From JBKJTP01 sp046590195 (GTDB taxonomy: Bacteria > Bacteroidota > Ignavibacteria > Palsa-1295): a DNA stretch of 6,813 nucleotides. The position numbers and the translations under genes were made by a program. Of the stretch, positions 1-6,225 are shown one piece after another; positions within the stretch are counted from its first letter, which is position 1, and each line of letters opens with the position of its first letter. The notes under the pieces are model-generated. The model was not told the origin of the DNA. It saw nothing but the letters and a program-made list of their open reading frames with translations, and did no database searches. The stretch covers positions 1-6,813 of the forward strand of contig JBKJTP010000048.1 in NCBI GenBank assembly GCA_046590195.1, given 5' to 3'.

Positions 1-559
1 CCGCCTTCCATGCTTCAGCAAAACGCTCAGCGCACAGCGGTGTGTGATGCGAGTGCTTTAGGATCACTGCATTGCCAGCAACGATCGCGGGCAGCACCGT
101 ATTGACCGATGTGAGATACGGGTAATTCCATGGCGCGATCACGAGCACTACCCCTAAAGGCGCCTTGCGAATGAAACGGGTGAAGCCTTCTTTGCCTTCA
201 ACTCGAACATCGGCGAGTCCTTCCTCCGCTGCGGAAAGCATGTATCGTGCGCGCTCTTCGAATCCGCGCACTTCGCCAGGGGTGTAACGGATCGGCCGCC
301 CCATCTGCCACGTGATCTCTTCAGCGATCACATCTGCATTGGCCTTGAATGCTTCGATAAATCGCTCGGCTATTGCCATGCGCTCTTCAAGTGGCACTCG
401 CGACCACGACTGTTGTGCCTTCTTTGCGGCACTTATTGCATTCTCGATCTCGGTGCTGGATGCATATGGTCGCTCAACATAGAGCGATCCATCGACCGGC
501 GAATATGCCTTGAGTGTTTCTGATTGTGCGATGCCTGTCCCGGCTGTGGCTTGACCCAT
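1..559 (-). CDS. NAD(P)-dependent aldehyde dehydrogenase, N-terminal part (cut by window edge)
   Basis: This is the first 186 codons of an aldehyde dehydrogenase superfamily protein; the frame is still open at position 1, so roughly 60% of a usual 450-490-residue enzyme, including the catalytic Cys and Glu, is missing. Visible family marks are the N-terminal SPVDGS and the cofactor-binding APWNYPYLTSVNTVLPAI block, followed by AGNAVILKHS, which carries the conserved Lys that contacts the NAD(P) ribose/phosphate. The ATG at 557-559 begins MGQATAGTG and lies one base after the stop of the upstream glutamine synthetase homologue (TAA-C-ATG), so the two are almost certainly cotranscribed and perhaps translationally coupled; there is no strong ribosome-binding site of its own. 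The enzyme would oxidise an aldehyde to the acid in the cytoplasm. By context the substrate may be a gamma-glutamylated amino-aldehyde or a semialdehyde, but this is inference. The family call is sure, the substrate is not. Confidence 0.93.
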   Translation of the reverse strand, partial: MGQATAGTGIAQSETLKAYSPVDGSLYVERPYASSTEIENAISAAKKAQQSWSRVPLEERMAIAERFIEAFKANADVIAEEITWQMGRPIRYTPGEVRGFEERARYMLSAAEEGLADVRVEGKEGFTRFIRKAPLGVVLVIAPWNYPYLTSVNTVLPAIVAGNAVILKHSHHTPLCAERFAEAWKA

Positions 560-560
560 G

Positions 561-1925
561 TTAGATGATCTCGAAATATCGTGCAAGCTCCCAGTCAGTA
601 ATGTGTCGTCTGAATTCACGTTCTTCCCACTCCCTTGTTGCTGCATAATGTTCTACGAAGGCGTCGCCAAAAAGTGAGCGCGCGGCAGAAGAGCCCCGCA
701 AGTTCTGAGCCGCTTCCCATAGTGTGCGTGGCAACTGGTATTCATCCGGCTGCTGCATTGCGTAAGCATTGCCCTGGACGTGCTCTCGGCCCGTCAGTCC
801 CTCTTCAATACCGAGCAATCCTGAGCCGAGCGCTGCTGCTAGCGCAAGGTATGGATTCGCGTCAGATGCTGCGACTCTGTATTCAACTCGTTGCGACTTC
901 GGCGATCCGCCAATAACACGCAAAGCCGTCGTGCGATTGTCAATCCCCCATGATGCACTCGTTGGCGCCCAGAAGCCGGGTATCAAGCGGGTGAAGCTAT
1001 TGATCGTTGGAGAGACCATCGACAAGATCTGCGGCATATACTTCTCCTGACCGGCAATGAAGCTCCGCATGAGGTCGCTCACATTGTGAGGTTTTGCTTC
1101 ATCAAAGAAGAGCGAGTTGCCGTCTTTCGACTTCAGCGACATATGCATGTGTCCGCCCTGCCCAGCATGATTGAGCGACCACTTCGCCATGAACGTTGCC
1201 ATTAATCCACGCGTCTGGAAGAACACCTTTGTGAACGTGCGGAAGAGCGAAGCATTGTCAGCCGAAAGCATAGCATCACTCACGGTGATCGCGGCTTCGA
1301 GCACGCCTGGACCAGTCTCCGTGTGTAAGCCCTCGATCGGGATGTTCATCTTCGCGAACATATCCATGAAGTCTTTGTAGAGCTCCGAGTGGACCGAGTT
1401 GCGAATGACGGAGTAACCGAAGTTGCCAGGTGTGAATGGCTTCAGATTCCGGTAGCCTTTTTCGCGGCAAGATTCCGGCGTCTCATTAAAGACGAAGAAC
1501 TCGTACTCGAATGCGCTGAATGGGACAAGTCCCGCTGCATCATATCTTGCCAGTACACGCTCGAGAACTGAACGCGGCGAGATCGCGTCACCCGGGGGTA
1601 CAAAGTCCCCTAAGAAGAAGATGCCGTTCTCAAGTGGCAGATGCCGGGCTGTGTGCGGCAGCACTCTCACAGGCGCATCGGGGAATGCCGAGTGCCAGCC
1701 AGTGAACTGCACATTGTCCAGCAGTTTGTCGTCGGCGTCCCAACCGAGCACGACGTCGCAGAATCCGAATCCGGTATCGAGCGCGGCAAAAAACTTGTCT
1801 TTCGAGATGTACTTCCCTCTGAGGATGCCATCGGTGTCGAACACTCCTACTTTGACGTAGTTGAGTCCAAGTTTTTCGACCAGTTTCCTGGCGTCGTCGG
1901 CTGTCTTGATCGTGTCTGCGCTCAT
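561..1925 (-). CDS. Glutamine synthetase family protein (possible gamma-glutamyl-amine/polyamine synthetase)
   Basis: This 454-residue ATP-dependent ligase has the length and order of a class-I-type glutamine synthetase. The beta-grasp N-domain is at residues 20-100 (VKVGVFDTDGILRGKYI). The catalytic domain follows: E140/E142 in AFEYEFF, E203 and E210 in HTETGPGVLEAA (metal ligands), H259/H261 in GQGGHMHMSL, R313 in FTRLIPG, NRTTALR at 330-336, and E348/R350 in RVEYRVAASDANPYLALAA. All main metal and glutamate ligands appear present, so it should be active. NRTTALR rather than the NRSA-type motif of housekeeping GlnA, and the HTETGPG block, point to the PuuA/FluG/lengsin-like side of the family, which ligates glutamate to amines. 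The ATG at 1923-1925 (MSADTIK) is chosen because the extra 26 residues upstream, to an ATG at 2003, are unlike the family. An adjacent TTG is possible; no clear Shine-Dalgarno is seen. It is followed after 1 nt by an aldehyde dehydrogenase, consistent with amine catabolism, but true glutamine synthesis cannot be excluded. Confidence 0.93.
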   Translation of the reverse strand: MSADTIKTADDARKLVEKLGLNYVKVGVFDTDGILRGKYISKDKFFAALDTGFGFCDVVLGWDADDKLLDNVQFTGWHSAFPDAPVRVLPHTARHLPLENGIFFLGDFVPPGDAISPRSVLERVLARYDAAGLVPFSAFEYEFFVFNETPESCREKGYRNLKPFTPGNFGYSVIRNSVHSELYKDFMDMFAKMNIPIEGLHTETGPGVLEAAITVSDAMLSADNASLFRTFTKVFFQTRGLMATFMAKWSLNHAGQGGHMHMSLKSKDGNSLFFDEAKPHNVSDLMRSFIAGQEKYMPQILSMVSPTINSFTRLIPGFWAPTSASWGIDNRTTALRVIGGSPKSQRVEYRVAASDANPYLALAAALGSGLLGIEEGLTGREHVQGNAYAMQQPDEYQLPRTLWEAAQNLRGSSAARSLFGDAFVEHYAATREWEEREFRRHITDWELARYFEII

Positions 1926-2044
1926 CAATGTATTGGGTTCTTCCGGTAGAAAGCAATAAAAGCTGAGCCAACATTGGTTGCGCATCCCATTTAAACAAAT
2001 CATTTTGTCAGGCGGGCCGTGACTGCCTCGTCCTGTATCCGAAG

Positions 2045-2060
2045 GCGCCGCAAACGGCGC
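2045..2060. other. Perfect 6-bp GC hairpin in divergent intergenic region
   Basis: GCGCCG and CGGCGC pair around a CAAA loop, 28 bases before the start of the small exported protein gene. It is all G/C in the stem and has no T run on either strand, so it is not an obvious terminator. It could be a leader structure of the plus-strand transcript or a palindromic protein site in the 163-bp gap between two divergent genes; nothing in the sequence decides. I found no convincing promoter hexamers in this gap. Confidence 0.4.
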
Positions 2061-2088
2061 TGGAACACCAAATTCGACACTTATTCAA

Positions 2089-2445
2089 ATGAAACTCGCT
2101 GCTTTATCTCTTATCGTTCTCTCTCTTAGCGCCGTGACACTATTCGCATCCAGCACCACTATTCTCAAGCCCAGTGAAGTAAGCCAGGCCTCCCAACAAC
2201 GCGACGGAAACGGTCGGGCCTATGGGCACATGCGCGGCACGGTCCGTTCGCACCAGGTACTTGACGCCCGATCCTGGATCGTGCAGGGTGAAGATGGCCG
2301 ATGGTATGACCCGGTCAATCTCCCTGATTCGCTCAAGTCTGAAGGCACTCGCATCTCTTTCAGCTACAAAGAGACTGCTAGCTGGGGCTACACCTACGCA
2401 GGCGGCGAGCTGATCGAGCTGACGCAGGTCGCGCGAGCGAGGTAA
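2089..2445 (+). CDS. Small exported protein of unknown function
   Basis: This is a 118-residue protein. Residues 1-20 form a typical Sec signal peptide: Lys2, then a run of Leu/Ala/Ile/Val ending LFA, with likely cleavage before SSTT. There is no lipobox cysteine, so the mature product (about 98 residues) should be periplasmic or secreted. A polar linker (about 25-45) precedes a compact beta-rich part, with GTVRSHQVLDARSWIVQGED (50-69), then WYDPVNLPDSLKSEGTRISF, and GGELIELTQV near the end. This alternation of strands with the YxPVNLP turn recalls small OB-fold-like secreted domains, but I do not recognise a named family. It has its own divergent upstream region and ends just before a strong bidirectional terminator, so it is probably monocistronic. 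The start ATG lacks a Shine-Dalgarno sequence (TTATTCAA precedes it), but the signal peptide fixes the start. Confidence 0.8.
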   Translation: MKLAALSLIVLSLSAVTLFASSTTILKPSEVSQASQQRDGNGRAYGHMRGTVRSHQVLDARSWIVQGEDGRWYDPVNLPDSLKSEGTRISFSYKETASWGYTYAGGELIELTQVARAR

Positions 2446-2465
2446 TTAATCGAATCGGAACTGAC

Positions 2466-2501
2466 AAAAAAAGGGAGCGCAGCTTTCGCTGCGCTCCTTT
2501 T
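2466..2501. terminator. Bidirectional intrinsic terminator
   Basis: A perfect 10-bp GC-rich stem (GGAGCGCAGC at 2474-2483 with GCTGCGCTCC at 2488-2497) closes a TTTC loop and extends through A-T pairs on both sides. A run of seven A at 2466-2472 and TTTT at 2498-2501 give a U-tract to transcripts from either strand. It sits in the 60-bp gap between the convergent exported-protein gene (ends 2445) and the helicase gene (stop at 2506), so it can end both. Confidence 0.9.
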
Positions 2502-2505
2502 GTAG

Positions 2506-5343
2506 TTATTCTGGCTTAACCGATTTTCGCCAATCTGCGGCCAGTATCCATTCTTGCGAGTCTGGAAGCTTGACTTCCCAGTCTTTCCATCCATTGCGGT
2601 TCGACCCTGTTACAGCTTCTGATGCCCCACTAAAAGAGGCAAATCTTCCGTACCGAGGGACGACAAACTCACCTCGGATGATGGTGCCTTGATGCACTTT
2701 TCCATCATACTCGAACTGACACGACGTACCATTCGGTAGCCAATGCAAAGGGTTCTTGCTTTCAAGATCCAGATCATGTGAGACGAAGTGCGTTGCCTCC
2801 GGTTGACCGGGACTCAGTACTCGGATACCCTCAAGAGCTCTCAAGCCTGCGTCTTCACGGACAGCTCGCACTCGTTCAACAAAGGCTGGTAAATGCGGCT
2901 TCAACCAGACCGGGTTGTTGCCCTCAAACAAGTGTATCTGCCATTCGTAGAAATTTGTGCCCTTAGCAGAGATGATAACATTCTCCACAGCGGCGGCCTT
3001 GTAGAAGAAATTAATGTGTCGATAAACCGCTTGCTGCCACAATTCAATCTCTTTTGCTTTGGCAGGTTTTGGTAGGTCGAACCGTGGGAAGGTTGCTGGT
3101 GGAGCAACAAGTCCGGGGTGCTTATGAAATCTAAAGTTGAGCTCGTTGAAGCTCTTATCCCGATTGCATTTATAACAGAGTGTTTGCAGGTTATCCAATC
3201 TGTTAGTGCCGCCGTGATAGTGTGATATAATGTGGTCAACCTCCAACCTTCTGGTCGCCTCACAACACAAGCAGGTATTGTTATCTCTATTCTTCACCTG
3301 CACTTTCAGATCGTCGGATGGCTCGAAGTCTTCCAGAAGCTCTGGGGTCTTTATCAGCGTTGTAGCGTCGAACGTGGTTTCACTAGAGTCTTCAAGCGCT
3401 AGGATCCGATTCACCTGCGCGTCATACTGCGACTTGAATAAGTAGAAGTTGGGAAAGATCGTATTCCAAAACCTATCCCGCTTTGAGTACTCCGACTGGA
3501 GAATCTGTTGCTCCGCCTTGCGATCTACTCGTCGGGTAAGAAGGTCATTCGCTATGGAGTCAAGATCATGGCTACCTCGCTCTTCAAACATGAAAAAGTC
3601 GGGCACTTCCATATCGTTCTGAGCCATGTGGCGCGCTAGATGGAAGAGGTTCTTAACGCGAGTTTCCTCATCAACTGATTCGATGGTGGAAAAGAAAGTG
3701 TCTTGCCATACCTGAAGCCGTGTTCGCACGTCATGGCGATAAACATTCTCTCCAGCAAATTCCGAAAGATCCTCAGCCTTGAGACTATCAAAGAATCTGC
3801 GATAAGCATCGAGTTCGTCATCGAACACCAAGACAAGTTGTCGAACCATCTCAACATCCTCGCTGCCCTGAACGAGTGTCTGAAACTCGACCTTGTACCA
3901 CCCCGCCGGCATCAACATGATGAACTCGCGAGGAGCTACATTTAGACCCTTGTCTAGGTTCTGAGATAACTGTCGGACGAGATCGATCGACACCAGGTGC
4001 AGCGGTGGGCGTTTGCCCAACTGACTGGACTCCTCTAAATCGCCATCTTCGAGTTGGTCATACTCTGCCCAATTAATCGGCTGTTTCCAACTGTCAGTAA
4101 ACGTAACTATATGCGCCGTCTCTGTGCCGCCAAACTTCGGGCCTCTAAGGGCACGGCCTACCATCTGGGTGAGGAGGATACGGCTGGTGGTCTGTCGGGT
4201 TATGAATACTGAATTGACATTTGGAACATCAGTCCCTTCCGTCAGCATTCTGACGTTCAAAAGCACATCGAGTTCATCCGATTTAAAGGCCTGGAGAACT
4301 CGATCGTTTGCATCGCGGTCTCGACGATTCCTGTCCTCTACATTTGAAGCATTTGTCGAGACGTGCGAGTATACGACATCTGCACGCACGCCACGTTTTG
4401 TCAACAACTCTCGTAGCATCTCGCACTGATACCATCGTTCAGCGAATATGATGGTTTTCCCAAACTTTTCCTTCCCTTCCATATAGGTATTTGCAACCAA
4501 CGCGTTTCTCTCGCTGCTGCCCGCAAGTTCCTCGATAATATTTTCAGGAAGATCGGCGTACGTGTTTACCCATTTCTGAAATTCGCGTTCGTCGAAATCT
4601 GGGGTAAAACTGGTGGGGATCGACTCAAAGATAGGCTTCGCCAAAATGCGGTCAGCCATCAGTTTCTGAGGACTTACAGAATAAATGATCTCCTGAGGAA
4701 ATATCTTCTTCAGCCAGCCGCGCTTCTTGACATTGGTGTAAGTCGGGGTTGCTGTGAGGCCCAGCAACTTAAGCTGGGGATGACGAGCACGCAAGCTCTC
4801 CAGAAGTTTACGATAGCTCGGAGCAGGAGAATGATGAGCCTCATCAAACACCACACAAAGCTTATCACCGGCTGCATTCAAGAACGTCTCCAAAGCTTGA
4901 TGCTTCCTTTCGAAGGCATTCGACATTGTTTGAAGCGTGATTATCAGAACGTCATCGGTAGACTTGATGTGAGCGACGTCGTTGTGTGCCAATGTGCCGG
5001 ACACGACGCGTACGTTGAGATTGGACTTAGGCTCAGCGATCGTGTGCAGACTATCCTTGAATGCATCCCGCGCTTGCTCAAGGAGGTGATGGGTATGAGC
5101 CAGCCATACCACTTTGTAGCCTTGCGAGAGCATCTGAGCGCACAGAAATCGCATCGCTGTGAAGGTTTTTCCTCCTCCAGTCGGAAGCACCACTATACCT
5201 CCCGCGTCTTGATTGCTGTAGCGCTGGGCCCAATCGCGCATCTTTGAGAGAGCCTCGGTTTGATGGGCCGCGGCCCCCTTTTGTGAAGGATGTTGGCGAG
5301 ATCCAACCAGATCATACTCGTGGTAGAAATTGTTTTGCTGCAT
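2506..5343 (-). CDS. SF2 helicase - HNH nuclease - RAMA/DUF4357-like fusion; candidate single-gene defence or modification-dependent restriction protein
   Basis: This is a 945-residue cytoplasmic protein. Residues 20-415 are a superfamily 2 DEAD/DEAH-type helicase core: HQTEAL at 27-32, Walker A LPTGGGKT 53-60, DEAH 167-170, TATPT 197-201, motif IV near TIIFAE 297-302, MLTEGTDVP 366-374, and QMVGRALR 393-400 with the arginine finger. Residues about 435-680 are mostly helical and unassigned. Residues 691-730 are a zinc HNH endonuclease: C691/C694, EVDHI with D703-H704, H708, GGTNRLDNLQ, C723/C726 and N727; all expected ligands and catalytic residues are present. Residues about 740-870 are unassigned. 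The C-terminus (about 875-942) has ASEAVTGSNRNGWKDWEVK, matching the S-A-A-x-x-V-x-G-x-x-x-N-G-W pattern of RAMA/DUF4357 modules, which are associated with restriction and DNA methylation and are thought to read modified DNA. The gene stands alone, with its own probable promoter and a bidirectional terminator, and is lower in GC than its neighbours, which suggests transfer. It lacks a Shine-Dalgarno sequence. Helicase and HNH calls are firm; RAMA is likely; the defence role is inference, and a repair role is the main alternative. Confidence 0.93.
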   Translation of the reverse strand: MQQNNFYHEYDLVGSRQHPSQKGAAAHQTEALSKMRDWAQRYSNQDAGGIVVLPTGGGKTFTAMRFLCAQMLSQGYKVVWLAHTHHLLEQARDAFKDSLHTIAEPKSNLNVRVVSGTLAHNDVAHIKSTDDVLIITLQTMSNAFERKHQALETFLNAAGDKLCVVFDEAHHSPAPSYRKLLESLRARHPQLKLLGLTATPTYTNVKKRGWLKKIFPQEIIYSVSPQKLMADRILAKPIFESIPTSFTPDFDEREFQKWVNTYADLPENIIEELAGSSERNALVANTYMEGKEKFGKTIIFAERWYQCEMLRELLTKRGVRADVVYSHVSTNASNVEDRNRRDRDANDRVLQAFKSDELDVLLNVRMLTEGTDVPNVNSVFITRQTTSRILLTQMVGRALRGPKFGGTETAHIVTFTDSWKQPINWAEYDQLEDGDLEESSQLGKRPPLHLVSIDLVRQLSQNLDKGLNVAPREFIMLMPAGWYKVEFQTLVQGSEDVEMVRQLVLVFDDELDAYRRFFDSLKAEDLSEFAGENVYRHDVRTRLQVWQDTFFSTIESVDEETRVKNLFHLARHMAQNDMEVPDFFMFEERGSHDLDSIANDLLTRRVDRKAEQQILQSEYSKRDRFWNTIFPNFYLFKSQYDAQVNRILALEDSSETTFDATTLIKTPELLEDFEPSDDLKVQVKNRDNNTCLCCEATRRLEVDHIISHYHGGTNRLDNLQTLCYKCNRDKSFNELNFRFHKHPGLVAPPATFPRFDLPKPAKAKEIELWQQAVYRHINFFYKAAAVENVIISAKGTNFYEWQIHLFEGNNPVWLKPHLPAFVERVRAVREDAGLRALEGIRVLSPGQPEATHFVSHDLDLESKNPLHWLPNGTSCQFEYDGKVHQGTIIRGEFVVPRYGRFASFSGASEAVTGSNRNGWKDWEVKLPDSQEWILAADWRKSVKPE
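2518..2721 (-). other. C-terminal RAMA/DUF4357-like domain of the helicase fusion
   Basis: This segment encodes residues 875-942. It begins with a short beta-hairpin (QFEYDGKVHQGTII, then GEFVV), then FASFSGASEAVTGS and NRNGWKDWEV, then a final polar Trp-rich stretch. The Ser-x-Ala helix followed by G-x-x-x-NGW-x-x-W is the signature I associate with RAMA and DUF4357 modules, found at the ends of methylases, restriction enzymes and HNH proteins. It is judged by eye, without a profile search, so moderate confidence is right. Confidence 0.6.
3154..3273 (-). other. HNH endonuclease domain of the helicase fusion
   Basis: This segment encodes residues 691-730. The order CxxC, then EVDHII, then GGTNRLDNLQ, then CxxCN with a nearby Lys is the classic zinc-stabilised beta-beta-alpha-metal HNH fold, with His704 as the expected general base and Asn718 and Asn727 as supporting residues. 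Nothing is missing, so metal-dependent DNA cleavage is expected. The domain sits about 290 residues after the last helicase motif, not directly joined to it. Confidence 0.88.
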
Positions 5344-5371
5344 CCAGGTGACGGTTAGTTTAAGCTTCTGG

Positions 5372-5403
5372 CAAAGTTACGATTGTTTTAGATATATTCC
5401 AAA
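5372..5403 (-). promoter_or_regulatory. Probable Bacteroidota-type promoter of the helicase-nuclease gene
   Basis: Read on the minus strand, TTTG (5403-5400) is followed after exactly 20 bases by TAACTTTG (5379-5372). This fits the Bacteroidota housekeeping promoter, a -33 TTTG and a -7 TAnnTTTG separated by about 19-21 bases. Transcription would begin near 5366, giving a leader of about 23 bases before the ATG at 5343, with no Shine-Dalgarno sequence, as is common in that phylum. The spacer is AT-rich. A short motif can occur by chance, and the host phylum is unproven. Confidence 0.45.
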
Positions 5404-5446
5404 TAAATCACTTAAAAAAGCACCCTTTCGCTGAGTGCAGAGTCGA

Positions 5447-5494
5447 GGGATTCAAGTCGTCGTATCTTCGCAACCCGAAGATACGATGAATCCC
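5447..5494. repeat. Long bulged inverted repeat in the leader of the GyrI-like gene
   Basis: GGGATTCA (5447-5454) pairs with TGAATCCC (5487-5494), and TCGTATCTTCG (5460-5470) pairs with CGAAGATACGA (5476-5486), a total of 19 perfect pairs around a CAACC loop with a single 5-base bulge (AGTCG, 5455-5459) on one side. It ends 19 bases before the ATG of the GyrI-like gene and about 100 bases upstream of the divergent helicase start. There is no T run after it, so it is not a standard intrinsic terminator. It may be an mRNA leader structure, a palindromic regulator site or a degenerate mobile-repeat remnant. Confidence 0.75.
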
Positions 5495-5513
5495 ACAAAT
5501 CCCAGTTCAGATC

Positions 5514-5972
5514 ATGAACATCAAAACCGAACCGACCAAACAAGCCATGTCATGGAGAGGCAAGGCGACCATGCAGAATATCGTACAGACCTTCCAGACC
5601 CACATGCCGGAGGTCTACAAGTACGTCCTCGAGAATGGCGGCGAGCCGGCCGGGCCGCTCTATGGCAGGTACCACGCGTTCAGTCCGGAGGAGATGGACC
5701 TCGAGATCGGGCTTTATGTGAAGTCGCCGGTCGCGGGAAATGGGACGATCGAGCCCGTCGAGATCCCGGGCGGGGAGATGGCGTCATACGATCACATGGG
5801 TCCTTACGAGCAACTGCCGCAGTCCTGGAATCACACAATGACCTGGCTGAAGGACTCAGAGTACGAAGCCGTCGGTGCCCCAGCCGAGATCTACTGGACC
5901 GACCCAGGCCAGGAGCCTGACCAATCCAATTGGCGGACGGAGATCGTCTATCCAGTCCGCAAGAAGAGCTGA
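5514..5972 (+). CDS. GyrI-like small-molecule-binding domain protein (AraC effector-binding type)
   Basis: This 152-residue soluble protein is a stand-alone GyrI-like (SOUL/AraC effector-binding) domain without a DNA-binding part. Family marks in order are the first strand KTEPTKQAMSWRGKAT (4-19), a helix MPEVYKYVLENGG, then GPLYGRYH (47-54), MDLEIGLYV (61-69), PGGEMASYDHMGPYEQL (85-101), a helix with WLKD, and the closing EIYWTDP (125-131) and RTEIVYPV (141-148). Such domains bind or hydrolyse small lipophilic compounds and can act as drug sinks or inhibitors of DNA gyrase; the ligand here cannot be told. The ATG at 5514 is preferred because residues 4-19 are the first strand of the domain. 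An internal ATG at 5571 has a better Shine-Dalgarno match (AAGG, 5562-5565) but would remove that strand. One 60-base sample is 42/60 G+C, much richer than the helicase gene. It is monocistronic, with its own terminator and an upstream inverted repeat that may control it. Confidence 0.9.
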   Translation: MNIKTEPTKQAMSWRGKATMQNIVQTFQTHMPEVYKYVLENGGEPAGPLYGRYHAFSPEEMDLEIGLYVKSPVAGNGTIEPVEIPGGEMASYDHMGPYEQLPQSWNHTMTWLKDSEYEAVGAPAEIYWTDPGQEPDQSNWRTEIVYPVRKKS

Positions 5973-5994
5973 CCTAAAGTAGAATCAAGGTAGG

Positions 5995-6027
5995 AATGGA
6001 GAGCCGGGCGGCTCTCCATTTTTGTTT
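5995..6027 (+). terminator. Intrinsic terminator of the GyrI-like gene
   Basis: An 11-bp perfect stem (AATGGAGAGCC at 5995-6005 with GGCTCTCCATT at 6010-6020) closes a GGGC loop and runs into TTTTTGTTT. It starts 22 bases after the stop codon and is oriented for the plus strand. Confidence 0.92.
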
Positions 6028-6072
6028 ATGACAGCAGAGCTAAGTCATTGTATATCAATAGCATGACAACCT

Positions 6073-6100
6073 GTAGGGCCATGCCGTTGGCATGGCGGGT
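6073..6100 (+). repeat. REP-like palindromic element, copy 1
   Basis: This 28-bp element begins GTAGGG and contains the 8-bp perfect stem GCCATGCC / GGCATGGC with a GTT loop, ending CGGGT. Its inverted partner lies at 6276-6303. The two match at 26 of 28 positions, and the two differences form one compensatory base pair in the stem (C-G here, A-T there). The stretch 6028-6322 has no gene that I can support and is otherwise filled by this repeat cluster. Confidence 0.8.
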
Positions 6101-6169
6101 CGGGCAGCCAAGATCTCCCGGTGCGAGCATCACCCCAACAGCCGTGTCAACCCTCGGCTCTTTCCTTGC

Positions 6170-6214
6170 GCGCCGTTGGCGCTACGATGAAATGAATTGT
6201 AATGCCGAAGGCAT
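6170..6214. repeat. Two short hairpins of the same GCC-NNN-GGC design
   Basis: GCGCC-GTT-GGCGC (6170-6182) and ATGCC-GAA-GGCAT (6202-6214) are each perfect 5-bp stems with 3-base loops, separated by 19 bases of AT-rich sequence. They share the CC-3-base loop-GG core of the two outer REP-like copies and look like diverged or related units of the same cluster. Confidence 0.6.
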
Positions 6215-6225
6215 GTCTGGAAATA

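Noticed and set aside
1945..1972. A sigma-54-like GG...GC site before the glutamine synthetase homologue on the minus strand (TTGGCT...TTGC)
   Set aside because: There are 13 bases between the GG and GC elements, where the -24/-12 consensus needs 10, so the match fails on spacing.
1926..2003. A 26-residue N-terminal extension of the glutamine synthetase homologue
   Set aside because: The extension (MICLNGMRNQCW...) is unlike the family and the usual N-terminus starts near MSADTIK. The ATG at 2003 is treated as an in-frame accident upstream of the real start.
4780..5247. A 155-codon plus-strand open frame opposite the helicase core
   Set aside because: It is antisense to the Walker A and DEAH motif regions, which explain the sequence conservation; its protein shows no domain.
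5447..5494. Intrinsic terminator
   Set aside because: The stem is strong but neither side has a T run, and no gene ends just before it on either strand.
5435..5920. A 161-codon plus-strand open frame overlapping the GyrI-like gene
   Set aside because: It lies in another frame of the GyrI-like gene, its protein is rich in Arg and Pro without family features, and it starts inside the inverted repeat. The GyrI frame has clear domain motifs.
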